Of a stretch of 37,804 nt of DNA, positions 32,504-37,804 are shown one piece after another. Below the pieces are notes generated by a model. It did not search any database. It saw nothing but the letters and a program-made list of their open reading frames with translations, and had not been told where the DNA came from. The position numbers and the translations under genes are program-made. Position 1 is the stretch's first letter. The number at the start of each line of letters is the position of its first letter. This DNA comes from Clostridia bacterium (GTDB taxonomy: Bacteria; Bacillota; Clostridia; Oscillospirales; Acutalibacteraceae): contig JAFYNR010000062.1 in NCBI GenBank assembly GCA_017548045.1, positions 1 through 37,804 of the forward strand, written 5' to 3'.

Positions 32504-33346
32504 ATGATGAAAAAAGAATATTGCGGAATGCCGATGAGAATTGCACATACGGGTGTGACACAGTTTGCTCCTGAAAACACCCTGGAAGCATTCAGAAAAA
32601 CTGCAGAACTCGGTTTTGAGGGCATTGAGCTGGATATTCAGCTGTGCGGAGACGGAGAAATAATTATAACTCATAACAGCAATATGGGTTATATGACCTT
32701 TGAAAAGCACCGTGACGTTCTGCTGGATATGACAGCTGAGCAGATAAAGAAATTTGATATTCCTTATCGTGATGCACTTAAACTTAAATATCCTCCTTAT
32801 CCGTGGACGGAGCATTTCGGCGGAAGACGTATGATCACACCGCCCGATTACGTTGAAGACAGAGTGACCCATCTGATAACCTTCCCCGAATTTGATACAT
32901 GGCTGTCAACTGTTGACTATGACCTCACTGTTGAGGTTGAATTCAAGTGCAAGGGTATGTGTCCCCGAATGGATGAAATTCTTGCAAAATCTGAAAACGT
33001 TTCAAAATACATATTCTTCTCAGGTGACCGGGAAGTGCTTGAAGAGATGCAGGAACATTACCGTAAAAACGGAAAGCCTGAGGGACTGCGTTTGGGTGCA
33101 AATATCCGTTTTATAAATGAACAAACAATGGGCTTCGTTAAACGCTCCGACCTTTGGGAAGTGGGTCTCAATAACGAAGCGTTCACTAAAGAGGACGTTG
33201 AAATGTTTGAGTCTATGGGTATCAAAGTGTTTTCAAATCTCGGTGATTATCCCGAGTGGTGGCAGCAGATATGTGATATGGGCATAGCGGGATTCAAAAC
33301 CAACTATCCCGATGCCTACACCGAATGGTGGTTAAGTACCTGCTGA
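32504..33346 (+). CDS. Glycerophosphodiester phosphodiesterase-like protein with altered HR motif
   Basis: GDPD-family TIM barrel. AHTGVTQFAPENTLEAF (14-30), IELDIQL (41-47) and ITHNSN (55-60) align with the family pattern of AHRG...PENT..A, E-x-D and H-D. Ligands E42 and D44 and catalytic histidines H15 and H57 are kept, but the Arg of the first motif is Thr (T16) and the Asp after the second His is Asn (N58). The C-terminal GFKTNYPDA matches the family's closing strand, with TN for TD. 280 residues, no signal peptide, so cytoplasmic. Changes around the phosphate site suggest a non-standard substrate, perhaps a sugar phosphodiester. AAGGAG is placed well, 16 bases after the previous stop. 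Confidence 0.82.
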   Translation: MMKKEYCGMPMRIAHTGVTQFAPENTLEAFRKTAELGFEGIELDIQLCGDGEIIITHNSNMGYMTFEKHRDVLLDMTAEQIKKFDIPYRDALKLKYPPYPWTEHFGGRRMITPPDYVEDRVTHLITFPEFDTWLSTVDYDLTVEVEFKCKGMCPRMDEILAKSENVSKYIFFSGDREVLEEMQEHYRKNGKPEGLRLGANIRFINEQTMGFVKRSDLWEVGLNNEAFTKEDVEMFESMGIKVFSNLGDYPEWWQQICDMGIAGFKTNYPDAYTEWWLSTC

Positions 33347-33364
33347 AAAGGGAGGAATAGATGA

Positions 33365-34438
33365 ATGGCTGACAATATTACAATCAGCAAAACAGAATTG
33401 CTTTACGATCCGCTTTTTGACAAAAAGCCTGACCTGAAAATGAAAGGCAGAAAAAATACGGTATTCAAGGCGTTGTTCATTATTATAATATCGGTTTTTG
33501 TGGGTGTTTCTCTGTTTTTCAGTTTCAATTCAATCAGCTCCGATAAGTATACATATAAGGAAAACGACAGCGGATATACTCTTTATCAGTTTGTGGGCAA
33601 GGAAGATGATATAACACTGCATATTGATTATGTCAGAGATGAGGCAGGCACAGTTGATACAACAAAACCTGTTACCGCAGTCCGCGAATTTTCAATGAGC
33701 TGTAATGAATATGTGCGTTTTATATTTATCGGAAAAGATGTTTCGGAGCTTGAACCCCATTGCTTTTATTATACCAAAAACCTTATGGCAATAATTGTTG
33801 ACCCCGAAAATCAGAGCTACACTTCTGTTGACGGTGTTCTTTATTCTGAGGATATGAAAGAAATTATTCTCCATCCTATGAGAAACCATCAGTACAGAGC
33901 GGCGCTGGGAGCAGGAATTGCAGCCCCTTCCGATGAAAAAACCGCCGAAGTATTTCTCGGTGAATTTTCAAAGAAATACGGTGATGAAACAACGGCTGAT
34001 GCCGAAGAATACGAAAAGCAGTTTTCAAAGGAAGCCTTTTATAAAATACCCCATTCGGTTACAAAAATTGAGGATTCGTGTTTCAGCGACTGCGAAGCGC
34101 TGACATATGTTGATATTCCTTCATCGGTCAAAGAAATCGGCAGTCTTGCTTTCTTCAAGTGCAAGGGCTTTGAAACAATTACAATACCCGACGGAGTTGA
34201 ATCAATCGGTTCCGACGGCTTTTCGTATTGCGAAAGAGTTACATATATTTATGTGCCCGAAAGCGTAAAGTTTATCGGACACCACGCCTTTTTCGGCAAT
34301 CTGGGATGTGAAAAAATATATCTCGGTGCCGAAAACGAAGATATGATTGAATTCGGCGAAAACTGGCTTCCTAAGCAAAGCACCACATCTCTTAAAGATG
34401 CGGAGGCTGTTTACGGTCAGGAAAGGAGGGCAAGCTGA
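33365..34438 (+). CDS. Membrane-anchored BspA-type leucine-rich-repeat protein
   Basis: 357 residues. A basic cytoplasmic N-terminus (1-33) leads to one transmembrane helix (34-55, FKALFIIIISVFVGVSLFF), then an outside domain of BspA/LRR_5-type repeats. Clear units are IPHSVTKIEDSCFSDCEAL, IPSSVKEIGSLAFFKCKGF, IPDGVESIGSDGFSYCERV and VPESVKFIGHHAFFGNLGC, each about 23 residues. An earlier, more degenerate set lies near residues 95-165. It has no signal cleavage site and no cell-wall anchor motif. GGAGG precedes the start, and the stop overlaps the next ATG (TGATG), so it is coupled to the transporter gene. A glycan-binding or transporter-partner role is possible. Confidence 0.82.
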   Translation: MADNITISKTELLYDPLFDKKPDLKMKGRKNTVFKALFIIIISVFVGVSLFFSFNSISSDKYTYKENDSGYTLYQFVGKEDDITLHIDYVRDEAGTVDTTKPVTAVREFSMSCNEYVRFIFIGKDVSELEPHCFYYTKNLMAIIVDPENQSYTSVDGVLYSEDMKEIILHPMRNHQYRAALGAGIAAPSDEKTAEVFLGEFSKKYGDETTADAEEYEKQFSKEAFYKIPHSVTKIEDSCFSDCEALTYVDIPSSVKEIGSLAFFKCKGFETITIPDGVESIGSDGFSYCERVTYIYVPESVKFIGHHAFFGNLGCEKIYLGAENEDMIEFGENWLPKQSTTSLKDAEAVYGQERRAS

Positions 34439-36300
34439 TGGGCAACGGCAAAATGACGGCTTTGGTTCAGAACGTAAAAAATCATTGGAATGAGCCTGAC
34501 AGAGAAAAAGGGAATTACGTTCCCTTCAAAGAGTATCTGACAGTATTCTTTGGTGTCGGAATGAATTACAGCATCAAATCTCCTCTTGAATATCTCGGAT
34601 TCAGCGCATCCTGCTTCCTCATAATGTATCATTATAAGCTTCCCTATCTTGCATTTTCCGTCATTACTCTCATCGGACTTCCGCTGACTTATCTGTGGAA
34701 TGTTCTCAACTGGTTCGTTAACGATAATCTCGGTATTCTTGAAAAGAAAACAGAGAAAAAACTGCTTGCTTTTTACGGAATAGTTTCATTTGTGGGATTA
34801 TGTATGATACTGTTCGACTCTTCCGCGTTTCTTCCCTTGTCACTGGTTAAAGTTCTCAACGGAATAAACGGTGTAAGTGCAAGAAGTTTTCTTAAAATAT
34901 TCGGCATACAGCTGTTTGTGAATGCATACGGCGGACTTCGTAATATTCTTTGGAGAAAGAAACTTGTTCCCAAATACGGAAGATATAAATACGTTCTGTT
35001 TTCAAACTTTGTCCAGAAGTCTGCAATGATAATCCTTATCGGATGGCTTCCGATATATAATGTAAAGCTTGTTGAAGACAGAATGTGGATGGCATATCTT
35101 CTGTTTATGGTATACGATATGTTCCCCTTTGATAACGTTATTGAGCAGTGCACTCAGAACATTTCTCCCAACCCTCACGAAAGAATGCTTATAAGAACCT
35201 GGCCCGTAAAACTTTCCCATTTCGTGAAAAATGTATTTGATGTTATAATTCCGATTTTCGGAATTGCTTTCAGCGATATAAGGTTTTATAAGTTTGTTAT
35301 TCCGGCAGTATTCATTCCCATGGGAGCGTTGACCCTGCTTAGTGTCAGAAACATTTCAGAGAGAATTCCTCAGCCTCCCCTTGAAAAAAAGCAGAAGATA
35401 TCCTTATGGTACGGAATTTCTCAGGTTATGAAAAACAAGTATAACTGGCTGAATACCATTTCCACACTGCTTGATTCATTCGGCAACGGAATGATAAGCA
35501 TTGTAAACGTTATGTATTTCTTCTCGTTCCGTATGTATACACAGTGTGCAATTTACGGTCTGATGAAAACGATTATGAGTTTCAGATCAACGCCTCTCAG
35601 CTTTGTTGCACCGTACTTTGTGAAGCGTTTTTCATACAGAAGCCTGAAAATCATAAAGCTTGTGGTATGTGCGGTCAGTGCCGCAGCAGAAATGCTGACG
35701 ATTATGGCTTTCCCCACAAACCAGAATTTGTGCGGTATCGTTATTTTTGCGTGCGAATTCTTCAAAGGTATTGCAACTTCAATTCCCGACGTTGCCGACG
35801 GTGATATGGGTGTCAGAAAGAACGACTACCAGATGTATCTTTCAGGTGAGCGTCTTGAAAATTTCAGCGGAGTTTTCAACTGGATTATTTCTCCCGTTAC
35901 AACGTTTGTCAGCCTGATAATACCCGTTATCATTCTCAGAAACGGCTTCAATTCAAACTGGGACGTTCTTTACATAGATTCTGCAAGGTTCAATATTCTT
36001 GCCGTTCCGCTGATATTTGACCTTATCGGTTTCGTTATGATGATTATTCCTTATCTGTTCTGGGATTTCAACAATCCGCAGCACGAATATGTCATGGAGG
36101 TTCTGAAGCAAAGAGAAAAACTTGCAAAAGAAGGTTATTTCCCGTCAGAATACGAAGGCGGACTTAATTTCATTGAACCCGGCGAGCTTCATGCGGGAAT
36201 CCCCGTTGATTCCGCTGCTATGATTGAAAGGCGTAACAACATAATCGCAAATATGCAGGAAACACTCAAAGAAACAACGGCAGTTGAAGAAACAATTTAA
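34438..36300 (+). CDS. Large GPH/MFS-like transporter
   Basis: 620-residue polytopic membrane protein with about 12 hydrophobic helices, in two halves separated by a charged loop (ISERIPQPPLEKKQK, about 301-315). The C-terminal end, YLFWDFNNPQHEYVMEVLKQRE, has the form seen at the end of GPH symporters (helix 12, then an acidic DFN string and a helix with paired charges). The usual DxTRTRWGKxRP loop is not intact; the N-terminal half instead has WRKKLVPKYGRYKYVLFSN (about 174-192) where a related basic loop would be. Distant GPH/MFS relative with extended tails, probably carrying a glycoside. Overlaps the upstream gene by one base and is followed by the operon terminator. Confidence 0.7.
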   Translation: MGNGKMTALVQNVKNHWNEPDREKGNYVPFKEYLTVFFGVGMNYSIKSPLEYLGFSASCFLIMYHYKLPYLAFSVITLIGLPLTYLWNVLNWFVNDNLGILEKKTEKKLLAFYGIVSFVGLCMILFDSSAFLPLSLVKVLNGINGVSARSFLKIFGIQLFVNAYGGLRNILWRKKLVPKYGRYKYVLFSNFVQKSAMIILIGWLPIYNVKLVEDRMWMAYLLFMVYDMFPFDNVIEQCTQNISPNPHERMLIRTWPVKLSHFVKNVFDVIIPIFGIAFSDIRFYKFVIPAVFIPMGALTLLSVRNISERIPQPPLEKKQKISLWYGISQVMKNKYNWLNTISTLLDSFGNGMISIVNVMYFFSFRMYTQCAIYGLMKTIMSFRSTPLSFVAPYFVKRFSYRSLKIIKLVVCAVSAAAEMLTIMAFPTNQNLCGIVIFACEFFKGIATSIPDVADGDMGVRKNDYQMYLSGERLENFSGVFNWIISPVTTFVSLIIPVIILRNGFNSNWDVLYIDSARFNILAVPLIFDLIGFVMMIIPYLFWDFNNPQHEYVMEVLKQREKLAKEGYFPSEYEGGLNFIEPGELHAGIPVDSAAMIERRNNIIANMQETLKETTAVEETI

Positions 36301-36380
36301 AGCTTTCAGAGGGCGATAAAAAAGCGGATGAGAAAAGCCGCACAATCACCTCTGTGCATAATTTGATTTCTATTATTATA

Positions 36381-36412
36381 AACCGCTTCACTTTTTGTGA
36401 GGCGGTTTTTAT
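36381..36412 (+). terminator. Terminator of the second catabolic operon
   Basis: AACCGCTTCAC / GTGAGGCGGTT (36381-36391 with 36397-36407) with one T-G wobble and a TTTTT loop, followed by TTTATA. It stands 80 bases after the last stop codon. Confidence 0.82.
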
Positions 36413-36435
36413 ATGTTTTTACTCGTTTTCAGTTG

Positions 36436-36472
36436 TACAATGCATTTGCAAAAAACTTGCAGGTGCATTGTA
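36436..36472. promoter_or_regulatory. 37-bp interrupted palindrome
   Basis: TACAATGCA-tt-TGCAA-aaaac-TTGCA-gg-TGCATTGTA is symmetric apart from the central 5 bases and one tt/gg internal loop. No T-run follows, so terminator function is unlikely. It lies 50 bases before the -35 box of the secreted-protein gene. The AATGCA...TGCATT arms echo the inverted repeat at 31003-31032. Confidence 0.45.
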
Positions 36473-36521
36473 TTATTTATTTTATATAAATTTTAAAGGT
36501 GAATTTTTACATTTTCCATAA

Positions 36522-36550
36522 TTGCGAACAGGAAATATGTGTGATAAAAT
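36522..36550 (+). promoter_or_regulatory. SigA promoter of the secreted repeat protein
   Basis: TTGCGA (36522-36527), 17-nt spacer, TAAAAT (36545-36550), 53 bases before the ATG at 36604. Confidence 0.7.
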
Positions 36551-36603
36551 AGAGTATGGATGATTGTATTCAATTTTGCATTCACATAAAAGGAGGAAAC
36601 TCT

Positions 36604-37804
36604 ATGAAAAAGACAAGCAAAATTTTAAGCATTATTCTTGCGATTGCAATGCTTTTGTCAATGGCACCGCTGAGCCTTACCGCATCTGCGGCATCGGCAA
36701 ATGACAAATTGTATTTTGCATCCAGAGCCATTTATTTAAAATGTAATGCAGCTGTTCTGGAAGCAGGCAGTAAATCGGGCTACACCAAGATTAAAGTTGA
36801 CGGAGAATACGTTGATTTTTCGAAGTGCGTATATAATGATAATTTTATGTACCCTCTCGGAAACAGCAATTATGAAGCTGACCTCTCAAAGATTGCTATA
36901 TGTGGTGCACTTTATGGTTCAACGACAGGCAACATCAACATCACAATGAACGGCGGTGTTGTAGATACACTTCAAGGCGGCTGTGCTGACCCGGGCACAC
37001 TTTTTACAGGAAACGTCAACATCACAGTGAACGGCGGTAAAGTTGGTGAAATCATAGCCGCAAGACACGCTGTTAAAGGAAACGTTACCGTAACAATAAC
37101 CGGGGGTACCGTATCCTCTTTAAGATTTGCATACAGTAATGATTCAGTCATTGAAGGTGATTGCAGACTGACGGCTACCGGCGGAAGTATCGGCTTATTA
37201 AATTGGGAGTATGATTACAGAGCTTCAATTAATGGCTCAACTAATTTGTATACCACTTTTCGAATCAACGGATATGAGTCCGGATACGCCACTAATTATG
37301 TTTACATAGACGGCTCAACATGGAAGTTTGCCGGCGATACCGTAACTGCGCTTAACGGCAACACCCTGACGATTGCATCCAATCAGAATGCAACGGTTGA
37401 CAGCGGTAAAACTCTTTCAGGCACCATTGTGAATAACGGCACAATAAATGTTAAAAACGGCGGAACACTTTCGGGAACAGTCACTAACAAAGGAACAGTT
37501 TGGAATTACGGCAATGTCAGCGGCGTAACCAACAGCGGTTCGGGCAAAACTATCAAAAAAGTGACCGCAAGCGGCACAAACGTTACTTTCAACGACAGCG
37601 CATGGCAGAATAACGCAACGAACTATGACGATGCTTACACAGCAACCCTTACAGCGGCAAGCGGATACGTGCTTCCCGATACCGTAACCGTAAAAGTTGG
37701 CGGTAATACTCTTGATTCAAGCAATTATACCTATTACAAGTCAACAGGTTCTCTCAGCATCCCGACAGCAAAAATTAATACGGACACAACGGTTTCCGCT
37801 GTTG
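36604..37804 (+). CDS. Secreted repeat-rich surface protein, 3' end outside window
   Basis: Frame open to the window end (400 codons seen). Signal peptide 1-30 or so (MKKTSKILSIILAIAMLLS, ending SLTASAA). From about residue 105 there are repeats of the form GN[IV]xITxNGGxVxxL: GNINITMNGGVVDTL, GNVNITVNGGKVGEI, GNVTVTITGGTVSSL. This spacing fits a right-handed beta-solenoid. Near residues 280-310 a second repeat style appears (SGTIVNNGTINVKNGGTLSG, then SGTVTNKGTVWNYGNVSG). The visible end (YVLPDTVTVKVGGNTLDSSN) looks like an Ig-like bacterial surface domain. AAAGGAGG lies 7 nt before the ATG. Function is not known; an adhesin or surface-exposed glycan binder is the usual guess. The missing 3' end prevents judging the anchor. 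Confidence 0.75.
   Translation, partial: MKKTSKILSIILAIAMLLSMAPLSLTASAASANDKLYFASRAIYLKCNAAVLEAGSKSGYTKIKVDGEYVDFSKCVYNDNFMYPLGNSNYEADLSKIAICGALYGSTTGNINITMNGGVVDTLQGGCADPGTLFTGNVNITVNGGKVGEIIAARHAVKGNVTVTITGGTVSSLRFAYSNDSVIEGDCRLTATGGSIGLLNWEYDYRASINGSTNLYTTFRINGYESGYATNYVYIDGSTWKFAGDTVTALNGNTLTIASNQNATVDSGKTLSGTIVNNGTINVKNGGTLSGTVTNKGTVWNYGNVSGVTNSGSGKTIKKVTASGTNVTFNDSAWQNNATNYDDAYTATLTAASGYVLPDTVTVKVGGNTLDSSNYTYYKSTGSLSIPTAKINTDTTVSAV

Noticed and set aside
36604-37804. Repeats at the window end as a CRISPR array or tandem DNA repeat
   Set aside because: The repeats are protein-level (GN.xIT.NGG) with differing DNA and are in one open frame with a signal peptide.

Overview
The window is a piece of a low-to-moderate GC Gram-positive genome, most likely an uncultured gut Clostridia of the Oscillospirales/Ruminococcaceae type. 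The basis is the eukaryote-like (type 2) isoleucyl-tRNA synthetase, consensus SigA promoters, strong Shine-Dalgarno sites, a Firmicutes RepA_N replication initiator, an ECF vitamin importer, and many Sec-exported enzymes with short lysine-rich signal peptides and no outer-membrane machinery. This placement is inferred from family content, not from a database search. No rRNA, tRNA or CRISPR array is visible.

Layout. 1-2762 is the 3' part of ileS, followed by a non-coding element with inverted ends and several nested hairpins (2764-3080). 3167-4876 is an exported metallophosphoesterase, convergent with a methylmalonate/malonate-semialdehyde dehydrogenase (4924-6447, minus). A lone RepA_N-type initiator (6579-7391) has a hairpin covering its ribosome binding site. 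7533-24714 is one long run of ten co-directional genes with small gaps or overlaps: ceramidase-like enzyme, GH38 alpha-mannosidase, second ceramidase-like enzyme, GPH sugar transporter, Eis-like acetyltransferase, DUF4838 putative glycosidase, YgjV-like membrane protein, metallophosphoesterase, and two related lipase-like alpha/beta hydrolases. A terminator follows, with a promoter packed directly behind it for a small coiled-coil protein and ridA (24812-25492).

25675-29475 (minus) is a complete predicted cobalamin importer: perfect-consensus promoter, cobalamin riboswitch with a terminator platform, a 60-residue HNH-repeat protein, EcfT, a fused double EcfA and a CbrT-like S component. 29657-30841 (minus) is an exported choloylglycine-hydrolase/acyltransferase-type Ntn hydrolase. 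31111-36300 is a second catabolic operon: a GH101-like endo-alpha-N-acetylgalactosaminidase relative, a glycerophosphodiester phosphodiesterase-like protein, a membrane-anchored BspA-type leucine-rich-repeat protein and a GPH/MFS-like transporter. The window ends inside a secreted repeat-rich protein (36604-).

How the parts may work together. The 7533-24714 operon combines exported lipid/amide and phosphoester hydrolases with a mannosidase lacking a signal peptide and a sugar symporter. The simplest reading is a system that attacks a mannose-containing glycolipid or lipoglycan outside the cell, then imports and finishes the glycan inside. The 31111-36300 operon has a similar logic (glycosidase, phosphodiesterase, transporter, plus a surface-exposed repeat protein) and may handle a different glycoconjugate. 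The substrates are inference. The family assignments come from motifs visible in the translated sequence.
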